NCBI GenBank assembly: GCA_963664675.2
Contig: CAXXLB010000009.1
Span: forward strand, 1 to 64,000
Length of the DNA stretch: 64,000 bases
Reading direction: 5' to 3'
Source of the DNA: JASGMR01 sp963664675
GTDB lineage: Bacteria; Thermotogota; Thermotogae; Petrotogales; Kosmotogaceae
Part shown: in pieces, positions 1-9,373 of the stretch
Numbering within the stretch: position 1 is the first letter of the stretch
Layout of the letters: the number at the start of each line of letters is the position of its first letter
Program-made: the position numbers and the translations under genes
Notes under the pieces: model-generated
The model's input: only the letters and a program-made list of their open reading frames with translations
Told to the model about the DNA's origin: nothing
The model's database searches: none

Positions 1-2025
1 TATAGATGAACCATAAACCCCAGCTAGTGGAGATGCTAATGGAGGATTAACACTATTTGTATCAACTGTATAAGAATAAGTCATTACACTACTATGATTT
101 CCAACAACATCGTATGAAACAAGTTTGATTGTAGTATTACCTGTAATTGTTAAAGCACCTGTATATAATGTTGAAGTATCGTCTGGAATAGAGCCATCGG
201 TTGTGTAATATATACCTAATAAAGATAAATTATCACTTGATGAGAATACTAAAGTTTGTGATTGATTATATGTTCCTGGAGGGATATTAACAGTTGGATT
301 TGTTGGAGGTATTTTATCTATTATATAATTAAAATCTGATATTGAACTACTAGTAGCTCCATCAATAGCAATAGCTTTTAGAACAAAAGTTTTACTTTCA
401 TTAGTAAGCACACTAAAAGGTACACCTCCAGAATAAACACTAGAACCACTTGTAGGAATAGAGCCATCTGTGGTATAATATATTGTTCCTGAACTTGCAC
501 TTAATGCTACATTTAAATTTGTACCATAAATACCAGAATTTGGATTAGCTTGTGGAGGATCTACAGCACCTGGATCTATATTATAGATGAAAGTTGCAAT
601 TCCACTTATATTACCAGCATCATCAACAGCAATTGCTTTAACAACTGTATCAACAGTAATATTAATTGATGTTGAATATAGAGAAGATGAAGTTGTAGGA
701 ATAGAGCCATCTGTGGTATAATATATTTTAGGGTCAGGAGTTATAATATCTTCAGATGATAATTGAATATTAAATGCTGTGCTATATGTTCCTGAAGGTA
801 CATCAGATATTGGTACTGTTGGAGGTACTGTATCAAGTACATAAATAAATGTTGCAATTTCACTTGTTGATCCATTTGGATTTTGAGCAATTGCTTTAAT
901 AACAGTATCTTTTGTAATTATTATATCAGAAGAATAAGTAGGTGAATCAATAGTTGGAGTTGCTCCATTTGTAGTAAAGAAAATTGTATTACCTGTTGTT
1001 GCACTTAATTCTACAGATATATTACCAGCATATGTACCACTGTCAGGATTAGCTGTTGGAGGTAGAACATTACCTATATTATAAGTAAAAGTTGCAATGC
1101 TTGATGAATTATCACAATCATCAATTGAGATAGCTTTTAATGTAACATTAGCTACGAAGTTTAAAGGACTTGTATATTCTAAAGAATTTGCATTTGGATC
1201 ACTACCATCTATTGTATAATAAATAGTATATGAACCTGAATCATCACTACTTGTTAAAGTAACATCTATTGGATTTTCATAATTCCCAGCTGTTGGATTA
1301 GCTGTAACATTTGCAGGGGCTGTTGTATCAGTACATGCACTTTCTCCAATTGTAAAGCTTAATACTTCACTTGTAGCTGAATTGCCAGTTTGGCTTTCAG
1401 AAATTACTTGATAATAATAAGTACCTTCTGATAAACCTGTTAGATTAATGGTATGACTTGTAGCATTAACAGGGTTACCATTACCATCTGTTAATGTTTC
1501 TTCATTATCTAAATTGTTTGGGTCTGTTCCATAAATAATTTTGCTTGAACTTGTTGGTATAGTAGTCCAACTGATATTTACTGATGAAGAATCGTTTGTA
1601 TCGATTATTGCTGTTGCATTATAGATATAAAAATCAGTTAGAAATGAATATCCTGTACAATCAGTTGGAGCATACTTACTATCATAAGCAGTTGTTATAT
1701 CATAATAATAATTTGTATCTTCTTTTAAATTACTAAGTATAAACCTATGTTCAACTGCTATATCGCTATCTTCTACAACATTAGTTACATTATCTTTTTC
1801 ACCATAAGTTATGTAACCTGATGTCTCAGAAGTAGATTGCCAAATTATTTCATAGGAATTTTTAACAATTACGTTTTCTCCATCTATTGTTTCATAGACA
1901 GGCTCAACGTTGACTGTAAAATTGTTACAGTCATAGCCAGATGGAAAAGGAATTCCATCGTAGCAAGAGTATGCTAGTATTGTTACTAACATTATGAAAA
2001 TTGCGGAAACCAGAGTTCTTTTCAT
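1..2025 (-). CDS. Repeat-rich secreted surface protein, C-terminus cut by window edge
   Basis: The frame is open for 675 codons from the ATG at 2023-2025 to the left edge, so the C-terminus is missing. An AAGGTGTGA Shine-Dalgarno-like sequence precedes the start. Residues 1-20 form a signal peptide followed by Cys (AYSC), a weak lipobox, so it may be a lipoprotein. Two fibronectin-III-like domains follow (about residues 35-225), with motifs such as LKEDTNYYYDITT and LSEGTYYYQVIS. Then come five complete repeats of about 80 residues and the start of a sixth, each with YYTTDGSIPTSSS-like and TVVKAIAVD-like motifs. These resemble the chitobiase/hexosaminidase C-terminal (CHB_HEX_C) beta-sandwich repeat of bacterial surface proteins. 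An export and surface role is inferred. No catalytic domain is visible, so it could be an adhesin, a glycan-binding protein or the N-terminal part of an enzyme. Confidence 0.8.
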   Translation of the reverse strand, partial: MKRTLVSAIFIMLVTILAYSCYDGIPFPSGYDCNNFTVNVEPVYETIDGENVIVKNSYEIIWQSTSETSGYITYGEKDNVTNVVEDSDIAVEHRFILSNLKEDTNYYYDITTAYDSKYAPTDCTGYSFLTDFYIYNATAIIDTNDSSSVNISWTTIPTSSSKIIYGTDPNNLDNEETLTDGNGNPVNATSHTINLTGLSEGTYYYQVISESQTGNSATSEVLSFTIGESACTDTTAPANVTANPTAGNYENPIDVTLTSSDDSGSYTIYYTIDGSDPNANSLEYTSPLNFVANVTLKAISIDDCDNSSSIATFTYNIGNVLPPTANPDSGTYAGNISVELSATTGNTIFFTTNGATPTIDSPTYSSDIIITKDTVIKAIAQNPNGSTSEIATFIYVLDTVPPTVPISDVPSGTYSTAFNIQLSSEDIITPDPKIYYTTDGSIPTTSSSLYSTSINITVDTVVKAIAVDDAGNISGIATFIYNIDPGAVDPPQANPNSGIYGTNLNVALSASSGTIYYTTDGSIPTSGSSVYSGGVPFSVLTNESKTFVLKAIAIDGATSSSISDFNYIIDKIPPTNPTVNIPPGTYNQSQTLVFSSSDNLSLLGIYYTTDGSIPDDTSTLYTGALTITGNTTIKLVSYDVVGNHSSVMTYSYTVDTNSVNPPLASPLAGVYGSSI

Positions 2026-2480
2026 AATATCACACCTTGATATTAAATTTTTATGGACAAAAACATGTTTATTGTTTTTATCCTATTTATAGTTTAAATG
2101 ATTTAACTCAAATTTTTTCAAAAATGCCAAGTTGATTTAATTTATAAATATATAATCATATAAAAATATAATTTTTTTTTTATTATTATTTTTTTTGTAA
2201 AAAATTTTATGGATGTAAATTTTATTGATTATTTATAAGAAATGTCTTGTAAGGTAATGTTATATAAATAGTAATGTGGAGTCATGTTTTTTGTAAAAAT
2301 ATTTCTAAAAATAGTTTATTGATAAATATTAGGTAATCAATAAAAAAATCATTTATTATAAATTCACCTTTTATACTTTTATTCGTCATTTATTTGATTA
2401 GTCTTTTAATATTCAATTTGTCTATAAAAATTAATCATAATTAAACAAGTTTGTTTTTTTTTATTAAATTGGAGGATTGC
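2026..2480. other. AT-rich divergent intergenic region
   Basis: This stretch of about 455 bp separates the leftward repeat protein from the rightward VKOR-DsbA gene. It is extremely AT-rich with long T and A runs and presumably carries divergent promoters. So many TATAAT-like strings occur that no single promoter can be picked. No ORF, tRNA or clear hairpin is seen. Confidence 0.5.
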
Positions 2481-4046
2481 TTGATTAAAAAAGTAGAGAA
2501 TAATAAAAACTCACATTTGCATGAGGTTAAGTTGAAAATAAAAACAAGAGTAAAAAAACTTATTTCGGATAAAAAAACAGGTTGGGCTATATTTTTCTTA
2601 GTACTTGGATTGGTATCCATAATATTTCAAGTTGCAAGTTTTCAATTTAATCTAGATGAATCAAGAACAATAGTAACTATCTTATTAGTATCAATAGGAA
2701 TATGTGGATTAATAGGATTCTTTTTATTAGCTTTTTTAAAAGGTTATCAATTTAATTGGAATACACTTAATACAGCACTTATAATAATAATGGTATGTTT
2801 AACATGTTATTCATTATATAATGCTTATGTTGCTTGGGATCATCATTTACAAATAGAATATTTTGGAAAAGCAAATCAATGTAGTGATGACCCTAGATAT
2901 AACCAATGTGATGATGTTGAAGGAACTGCATTTTGTGAATTTTTAGGTGTTCATGTATCTATATGGGGTTGGTTAAATCATTCAATTTTACTTGGTTTTT
3001 TTATTTCATTTTTATTATTTAGAAAAGAAATTTGGAAGAGGTTAATCATAATTCCAACAGTAATATTAATTTGGGATACAATATATTCCATATTTTTATT
3101 GAATATTTTATTTTTTTATTTAGAAAGAAATTGTATTAATTGTTTTATACTACATACTACTCATTTTTGTATGTTATTAACAATACTAATCTTAATACGT
3201 GGTAAAATAATTAAATATTTTAAATTCTTCTTTGAAAGAGAATTAATAAGCTTTAAACCTATTATGACAACTGTAATTGCTATTGTTATTTTTGGTGTAT
3301 CAATTCTATTTTTTGTATTATTAACTAATAATATCACATCAAGTTATGCTAGTGAGAAAAATCAGATAGATAAAGAAAATAAAAATTTAATATCTAAACA
3401 TTTAGAAGATCCATGTGAACTTAAAAGAATTATTGATCCATTACATAAAATTAAAGAACAATATAGATGTGCTAAAAAATTTGAATTCAATAAAAATAAT
3501 GCCCCATCTAAAGGTGAAAATCTCATTGGAATAGAATTTGTGTTATTTGAAGATTTTGGATGTGATGCTTGTAAAGAATTATCATTTAATTTAGAAAAAT
3601 TATTAAAAGAATATGATAATAAATTCAAGATTTATATAAAATTTTATCCATGGGATACTCAATGTAATCCTTATATTAAAAGAACCTTACATAATGATGT
3701 ATGTTTAGCTGCTTATGCTGCTATGAAAATGCACGATAAAGGTTTATTTTATCCATATTATGATCTTGTATTTGCTAATCAAGATAATATTTCTTTAGAT
3801 AGTTTAACTGAGTTTGCAAATCAATTTGGAGTTGATACTAATAAATTTGAAGATCAAATTAAATCTAAGAAATATATTGATATTATTAATGAACATGTTG
3901 ATGAAGCTGAGAATTGTGGAAGTATTAAAAATACAAAAGTAGTATCAGGTACACCAACTATTTTTGTAAACGGTGCTTGGATTGACAATAGAGATGAATT
4001 AGATTATGATACATTAAAATATATTATAGAAGAGTTAAAACAATGA
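2481..4046 (+). CDS. VKOR-DsbA fusion: membrane thiol oxidoreductase for disulfide formation
   Basis: The start is placed at TTG 2481 because GGAGG lies 5 nt upstream. The frame is open from 2451. The first ~270 residues hold several hydrophobic segments and vitamin K epoxide reductase (VKOR) features: a loop with paired cysteines (NQCSDDPRYNQC, then TAFCEF), a following GVHVSIWG motif, and a membrane CxxC, CINC at residues 218-221. The C-terminal ~170 residues form a DsbA-like thioredoxin domain with CDAC at 361-364 and a cis-proline motif GTPTIFVNG near the end. In this family VKOR re-oxidises the fused or partner thioredoxin domain and passes electrons to quinone, so the protein probably makes disulfides in exported proteins. 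It overlaps the next gene by 4 nt, suggesting translational coupling with a Cys-containing secreted protein. The domain calls are strong; the physiological direction is inferred. Confidence 0.85.
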   Translation: MIKKVENNKNSHLHEVKLKIKTRVKKLISDKKTGWAIFFLVLGLVSIIFQVASFQFNLDESRTIVTILLVSIGICGLIGFFLLAFLKGYQFNWNTLNTALIIIMVCLTCYSLYNAYVAWDHHLQIEYFGKANQCSDDPRYNQCDDVEGTAFCEFLGVHVSIWGWLNHSILLGFFISFLLFRKEIWKRLIIIPTVILIWDTIYSIFLLNILFFYLERNCINCFILHTTHFCMLLTILILIRGKIIKYFKFFFERELISFKPIMTTVIAIVIFGVSILFFVLLTNNITSSYASEKNQIDKENKNLISKHLEDPCELKRIIDPLHKIKEQYRCAKKFEFNKNNAPSKGENLIGIEFVLFEDFGCDACKELSFNLEKLLKEYDNKFKIYIKFYPWDTQCNPYIKRTLHNDVCLAAYAAMKMHDKGLFYPYYDLVFANQDNISLDSLTEFANQFGVDTNKFEDQIKSKKYIDIINEHVDEAENCGSIKNTKVVSGTPTIFVNGAWIDNRDELDYDTLKYIIEELKQ

Positions 4047-5119
4047 TAAAAAGACTATTTGTAATTGTTTTATTGATTTTTATAAATCATCTAACATATT
4101 CAAATGATGATGAAATATACAATATTGAACAAGTTGGAGAAACAACAAATATATTTCCTACTATAAAAGAATTAAGATTTAAATATGTATCTCTTGAAGA
4201 TACTTATTTAGTGATTGATAGATATTATTGCCCTATTATGTTGAATCAAGGACTTAACAAGGCTGAGAACTCATATTTAATAGAAGGTAATATTGTAGAA
4301 GCACTTTATAGAACGCAAGAGTTAGTACATTATGGTAATGAATTAGGATATTGGTATTTTATAAAGATTGATGATATATATAGTTCAAATCCATGTGTTG
4401 GTTGGATATTTGGAGGATTTGCTAAAACTTTTACAAAACAAGAAGATGCAATTTCGTATTCACAATCTTTGTTAGATGGTAAAAAACAGAAGATATTAGA
4501 TAGTTTTAAGGATAATCGATATCAATATAAAGGATTAAATAGTTTAGTTTATGTAAATGCTTCAAAAAAACCTGTACCTTTATATTTAATTCCTTTTCCA
4601 ACAACAAGTAAGTATATTGTTAAATGGTTAACTGAAGATATGTATTTAAATTGTAGTAATATTCTATCAAATCCACTTAAAAATGATGAATATGCAAGTT
4701 ATTATAGAATTACTTTACAAAATAATGTAATTGCTTGGTTAAATGTTAATGATGCTTATTTTAATCAAAAATCAATTGATGATTATACAAATAATAAAGC
4801 AAGTGCTATTATGTGTAAAGGTGGTATTATAAATAAAAATTGTTATGATTGTAGAGTTTTATACTCAACATATTACCCAAGTTTTTCATATTATAATTAT
4901 GATGTTTTAAGTGATGTATTTTGTAATTTAGCACCTGATTTAAAGATACATTTTTCAGAGTTCAAGAAAGAAAATAATATGCACATTTTAAACGCATATT
5001 TTTATAATGGATTAAATAACATAAATATAGATGATATAGAAATAAAAAAGAATTTAGAAATATTTTTTAACAAAGATAAAATTGAATTGATTATAAACAA
5101 CCTTGATTTATTTACTTAA
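4043..5119 (+). CDS. Secreted protein with SH3-like segment, function unknown
   Basis: The ATG overlaps the VKOR-DsbA stop (ATGA), indicating one transcription unit. Residues 1-20 are a signal peptide ending near TYSNDD. Residues ~70-130 (GNIVEALYRTQELVHY, then GYWYFIKI and GWIFGGF) resemble a bacterial SH3 fold, which often binds cell wall. The rest is Tyr/Asn-rich with several cysteines (CPIML, NPCVGW, MCKGG, NCYDCR), which suits a substrate of the upstream disulfide-forming enzyme. No catalytic motif is recognised. Codon use is very AT-rich, like its neighbours. Confidence 0.65.
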   Translation: MIKRLFVIVLLIFINHLTYSNDDEIYNIEQVGETTNIFPTIKELRFKYVSLEDTYLVIDRYYCPIMLNQGLNKAENSYLIEGNIVEALYRTQELVHYGNELGYWYFIKIDDIYSSNPCVGWIFGGFAKTFTKQEDAISYSQSLLDGKKQKILDSFKDNRYQYKGLNSLVYVNASKKPVPLYLIPFPTTSKYIVKWLTEDMYLNCSNILSNPLKNDEYASYYRITLQNNVIAWLNVNDAYFNQKSIDDYTNNKASAIMCKGGIINKNCYDCRVLYSTYYPSFSYYNYDVLSDVFCNLAPDLKIHFSEFKKENNMHILNAYFYNGLNNINIDDIEIKKNLEIFFNKDKIELIINNLDLFT

Positions 5120-5193
5120 TAATAAGAAAATAAATCTATAATAATGATTATAATATTGCAAAGTAAAATCAAAATTATTATTATTTAGCAATT

Positions 5194-6291
5194 ATGAAAT
5201 TTAAAAGAAATATTAAAGATGCAAGCTTCACAAAAATAAATTCTAATGAGTTAATTCAAACAGGTGATAAAACTTATAAGAAAAATGAAGAACTTGAAGA
5301 ACAAAAAAAGTATACAAAACTACCTATAGCACCTGAAACTCCACCTAAAAAAGATGATGATTACTTAACTGAACAAGAAAAAATAGAAATAATTGATGAA
5401 GTTTTTGCTCCAAAAGATCCTCCACCAAAAATATGTTTTAATTGTGGAAAACAAGTTCATGAAGATGAATATTATACATATTATCATAATAGAGAAATCT
5501 ATATCTGTCATACTTGTTTTAAAATGATGCCAAGATGTAAACATTGTGGAATACCAATAAAAAAGACAACTCTTGGTGTATCAATGACTCATTGCCAATT
5601 TTGTAAACCAAAAAATGGATGTAATATTTGTGGAAAAACTCTTACAATGAAAACAGCTATCTTTTTACCAGGTGTAAGAGGTTCATTCTGTATGGAATGT
5701 TTAGAAAATGCTCCTATTTGTTACGGTTGTGGTAAACCTGAAACAAAAGATATTATAAAGTTAAATGATGGAAGATATTTTTGTAATGATTGTAATACTA
5801 GAAGTATAATAACTGAAGATCAAGCTTATAAAGTAAATCATGATATAGTATATTATTTAAAAATGAGATGTGAATATGCAGTTTCAGAAGATTTTGTAAT
5901 TTATTTAAAAGATTATTCAGAAGAGGAAAAAGAAAAATGGGACCACTCTTTTTATAAATGGAAATACGTTGATAGTGAACAATATTTATTTGTTTTCTTT
6001 GCAACACCAGCTAATCATATCATAAAAACAATATCAGAGCATTATGCTAAACAATTATTTAAATTAATTTGTCCAAACAATGAATATAGTGCAATTAGAT
6101 TTCAAGCTTTTACTGAATGGTTTTCATATTATATGTGTTTTGCTTTAGGTTATCCAGATGATTATCATTATTTTATCATGGATAATATAAATACAAACCC
6201 TATAATAAATAGGTTTTTTACTCTTGAGAAAAGGGTAGGGCTTAGAAGAGTTTTAAATAAAATAAATAAAGAACAGATGAGATGGGAATAA
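5194..6291 (+). CDS. LIM/zinc-finger protein with DA1-like C-terminal domain
   Basis: The ATG at 5194 has no obvious Shine-Dalgarno sequence. Residues 1-75 are charged and probably unstructured. Residues ~80-200 contain at least five CxxC pairs in LIM-like or treble-clef spacing (CFNCGK, CHTCFK, CKHCGI, CQFCKP, CNICGK, CMEC, CYGCGK, CNDC). The C-terminal ~150 residues include AFTEWFSYYMCFALGY and a final EKRVGLRRVLNKI-type motif. These resemble the C-terminal region of bacterial DA1-like proteins, where a small zinc peptidase domain follows the fingers. I see no HExxH, so peptidase activity is doubtful. It is probably cytoplasmic and its function is unknown. Confidence 0.65.
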   Translation: MKFKRNIKDASFTKINSNELIQTGDKTYKKNEELEEQKKYTKLPIAPETPPKKDDDYLTEQEKIEIIDEVFAPKDPPPKICFNCGKQVHEDEYYTYYHNREIYICHTCFKMMPRCKHCGIPIKKTTLGVSMTHCQFCKPKNGCNICGKTLTMKTAIFLPGVRGSFCMECLENAPICYGCGKPETKDIIKLNDGRYFCNDCNTRSIITEDQAYKVNHDIVYYLKMRCEYAVSEDFVIYLKDYSEEEKEKWDHSFYKWKYVDSEQYLFVFFATPANHIIKTISEHYAKQLFKLICPNNEYSAIRFQAFTEWFSYYMCFALGYPDDYHYFIMDNINTNPIINRFFTLEKRVGLRRVLNKINKEQMRWE

Positions 6292-6294
6292 TAA

Positions 6295-7212
6295 TTATTT
6301 TTGAGATTTTCTAAAATATTCTTTTACAACAGATTCTAAATGAAAACCAAGCCTTGAATAAATACCAAAAAATTTATCATTTTTTCTAGCAGCTACAGTT
6401 AATCTTTCAATACCTTGATCAGACATCTTTTTTATGAATTCAAGGATAAAGGTTCTATTAACTTTTTCATCCCAAACTTCATCTTGAGTGAGACAATGTT
6501 GTATTTTAGCTATGTTATTTTCATCTATTATAGCATGAATAAAACCTCTCACATGTCTTTTATGAAGAAGTACAATAGCATTATTTTCATTTATAAGTTT
6601 ATCTTCCATTTGTTTTTTTAATATTATACCAAGATGATCTAAATGTGGGAAGATACCAGCTCTAACTCTGTATTCATAAGCAAGTTTTAAAAGTGTTACA
6701 ATTGTCATATAATATGTATTTTTCCAATTATCAATTTGAAATTCTTCATCTGGCATAATTGGTCTTTCTTTTATCATTTGAGGATTAATTGACATTAAAT
6801 GATTATCTATCGAGAGAAAACCGTTTTTTTTCATTACTTGCAATAATTTTAAACCAGAAAATTGTTCTTTAAAATATATGGTTTCGGCACCTAAATTTTT
6901 GCTCATATCTTTCATAATTGATTGAATAATAGGATTTAAAATACCATAATTAGCATAACCTGGTGATATATAAAGGTAATCAACTTGCCCCTGTTTATTC
7001 AATACTCTGTAAAATCCAATACCTACAATTCTTTCATCAACCATAATAATTTTATGAGGGATAGTTTTTAATTGGTTTAAACTTTGTTTTAATTGTTCAA
7101 GAAGATAATCTATATTTTGATGGAGTTGCTCTTTAACAGCAGTTCTAAACTCTCTTAAAAATCTAAGTTCTTCTTCACCTAATTTATTAATTGTATCTAC
7201 TCTTGGTGGCAT
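6295..7212 (-). CDS. Tandem GNAT-like acetyltransferase
   Basis: The start is placed at the ATG at 7210-7212 (MPPRVDTINK) because AAGGAT lies 7 nt upstream; the in-frame TTG at 7230 lacks a site. The protein is about 305 residues with two GNAT-like halves. The first has IVGIGFYRV then VDYLYISPGYANYGILNPII, a typical beta4 plus acetyl-CoA loop, and ends with MKKNGFLSID. The second has HVRGFIHAIID, IQHCLTQDEVWD and GIERLTVAARKNDKFFGIYSRLGFHLES. The acetyl acceptor cannot be predicted. It converges on the zinc-finger gene with only 3 nt between the stops. Confidence 0.6.
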   Translation of the reverse strand: MPPRVDTINKLGEEELRFLREFRTAVKEQLHQNIDYLLEQLKQSLNQLKTIPHKIIMVDERIVGIGFYRVLNKQGQVDYLYISPGYANYGILNPIIQSIMKDMSKNLGAETIYFKEQFSGLKLLQVMKKNGFLSIDNHLMSINPQMIKERPIMPDEEFQIDNWKNTYYMTIVTLLKLAYEYRVRAGIFPHLDHLGIILKKQMEDKLINENNAIVLLHKRHVRGFIHAIIDENNIAKIQHCLTQDEVWDEKVNRTFILEFIKKMSDQGIERLTVAARKNDKFFGIYSRLGFHLESVVKEYFRKSQK

Positions 7213-7396
7213 TATTTTTATCCTTTTCAAGTACTTTTACATTTAAAAATTAATAATATTCAAGAAATGGTCAATAATAAAATCTATGATAGTTAGATTT
7301 TCATTAATAAGTTTGATGTTTTTTCTGAATTATGTATCCTAAAATTAATGTCAATTTTTAACATATTTAATAAATACAAAATATGATATTTGATAT

Positions 7397-8341
7397 TTAA
7401 TAATTTAATAGATTATTATCTTTTAAAACTTTAATAACAAAATCTTCGTTAGTTTTTGTTATTAAAACTATTTCAGATATACTCATCTTTGCATTAATAT
7501 ATAAATTAATAATCAATTCAGTTTGAGTTTCTTCAATTCCTTTTAGTTTTCCTCTTTTTTCACCTTCTTCTATTCCTTTTAGTTTTCCTTCTTCATAATA
7601 TGCATCTTTTAATTTTTCCTTTACTGATTTATACATATTTATCAGCTCCTCAAAGTTATTAACACTCTTCAATAACAAGATATCTTCTTTTTTATCCTTG
7701 TCAAGAAAAAAATTTCTAAACCAAGATTTTATAATATTAAATGTCTCTGGTTGCTCTTTTTTGAATATATTAAAGAATAAAAACATTCCTTCTTCAATTT
7801 CTTTTGGACTATCTGTATTTTCCATATAAAATACGAAAGATAAAGCTTGCCTAATCCTTATCAAATTTTCTTTAGACATTTTATTAATTTCAAATGAAAA
7901 ATATTCAAAATGAGGTATCAAAACATCTTCAAGATTTTTTTCAATCATATCTTGTATTCTATATGATGCATTCCAATCCTTTTTACCATTATAAATTAAA
8001 ATTGGGAATACAGCTGGTAAGTTTTTACTCTTTTCATAAATATCAAGATACAAACTTGTTATATAATTTAAGAATCTAATAGGCATCTTATAATCAATAT
8101 GAGACTGAAATTCCAATAATAGATATATATAAATTATATCATTTTTACAATTTATTTTAAATATAAGATCTGATTCTGATTCTCTTCCTTTTTTTGAGAC
8201 AAAGCTTTTATTTACTTTTTCAAGTGTGTCAAAATCTAAATATTTTACAAAATCTTTTTCAACAAAATATATAAGAAATTGCTTAATAACTTCCTTATTA
8301 GAAAATAATATTTTATATCCTTTGTCAAAACGATTGTGCAT
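7397..8341 (-). CDS. Rpn-family recombination-promoting nuclease / putative transposase
   Basis: The start is placed at the ATG at 8339-8341 (MHNRFDKGYKILFSNKEV), matching the usual N-terminus of this family; an upstream ATG at 8383 is also in frame. The N-terminal half is a PD-(D/E)xK nuclease fold: the ESDLIFKI strand, then IYIYLLLEFQSHID with the catalytic E-x-Q, followed by PVFPILIYNG. Near the C-terminus, repeated short KGIEEG units precede a small helical tail. Rpn proteins promote RecA-independent recombination and are usually scattered in AT-rich genomes. Its position near a sequence junction is notable. No inverted repeats or target duplication were seen. Confidence 0.8.
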   Translation of the reverse strand: MHNRFDKGYKILFSNKEVIKQFLIYFVEKDFVKYLDFDTLEKVNKSFVSKKGRESESDLIFKINCKNDIIYIYLLLEFQSHIDYKMPIRFLNYITSLYLDIYEKSKNLPAVFPILIYNGKKDWNASYRIQDMIEKNLEDVLIPHFEYFSFEINKMSKENLIRIRQALSFVFYMENTDSPKEIEEGMFLFFNIFKKEQPETFNIIKSWFRNFFLDKDKKEDILLLKSVNNFEELINMYKSVKEKLKDAYYEEGKLKGIEEGEKRGKLKGIEETQTELIINLYINAKMSISEIVLITKTNEDFVIKVLKDNNLLNY

Positions 8342-8490
8342 AATGCAAAAATATACTAAATATATAATCTTAAAGCAATTCATAGATCCAAATATTAAAT
8401 GGATTTAATTTTAAAATATATACTTGTGAAATTAAACTTTGTTATTAAGATTATTTTTCTTTATATTTATATTTAACTTTTTGTTTATGA

Positions 8491-9001
8491 GAGGTAGAAA
8501 AAATTTTAAAAGATTCAATTTTTTCATTACCTGATAATATTAAGATGATACACAAATAGGAGTTCATTTTTTACAAGAAATAAAATATGAACATTTATGG
8601 AATTGTGTTTTAAATAATCAGTGGAATACAAGTCTTAGATTGCAAAATCAACTAGTAGATTTTTTTTATCAAGCTCCTTATACTATATCTTTTGATACAA
8701 CAATTGATAAGTTTATAAAAAATATGGAAATACAATTAGAGAATTCTTTATCTAAATGGTATTACTTGATTAATTCATATAAACAATTTTGTGCTATCTT
8801 GGAAATTGATGGTAAATCATGGATAATGGAAGAAGAAAAATATAAATATTGGGACATAAATGGAAAATTACCAATAAATAAAGACTTTATTCTATTTGAT
8901 ATATTTTCATATTTTAAGAATAAGCTATTTATCTCTAAACATAAACTTGAATATAGTTTAAATGATTTACGTAATGCTATTGATTGGAATTTTATTAATA
9001 G
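8491..9001 (+). pseudogene. Frameshifted, truncated ORF ending at the composition junction
   Basis: Two overlapping frames read as coding. From 8491 the frame gives EVEKILKDSIFSLPDNIK. From 8544 a second frame gives DDTQIGVHFLQEIKYEHLW and stays open for about 150 codons to NAIDWNFINRQ near 9003. A one-base slip near 8542-8546 would join them. The N-terminus is absent and the C-terminus is cut where the HD-GYP sequence begins. I do not recognise the family. It reads as a decayed gene belonging to the AT-rich left piece. Confidence 0.45.
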
Positions 9002-9259
9002 GCAACCCACCACGAAAGATGGGACGGGGATGGTTATCCATATAAATCAAAAGGTGAATCAATACCTCTACTCAGTAGAATATTGTGCGTGGCCGACTCG
9101 ATTGAAGCAATGCTGAACGATCGTCCGTACAGAAAAGGAATGACAAAAGATGATGTTTTAAAGGAGTTACGTGAACAATCTAGCAAGCAATTTGATCCAA
9201 ATATTATTGATATAGTAACGGAAAATTTTGATGAGATTGTAGAAGTTATAGGTAAATAG
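9002..9259 (+). pseudogene. HD-GYP domain protein, 3' fragment only
   Basis: This frame encodes the end of an HD-GYP cyclic-di-GMP phosphodiesterase-type domain. It opens with HHERWDGDGYP (9008-9040), then PLLSRILCVADSIEAMLNDR, and ends at TAG 9257-9259. A TAG at 8999-9001 in the same frame shows that coding does not continue leftward. The HD catalytic residues that should lie upstream are missing. Base use switches from very AT-rich to the style of the rest of the window exactly here. The fragment sits about 115 bp before pilT; in the intact genome it was probably a regulator beside the pilus motor gene. Confidence 0.8.
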
Positions 9260-9373
9260 TTCTGTAATACCTGTTTTTATTATCAAAATCGAAAAATCGG
9301 TCATGATAAAGAAAATAAAAAGTGTTATAAATAAATATGAGTTATTTTTTATATCAGGAAAGGGTTGATAAAT

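Noticed and set aside
1..1350. Possible CRISPR array from regular repeats at about 240-270 bp
   Set aside because: The spacing is far too long and the repeats are in-frame coding units of a repeat protein.
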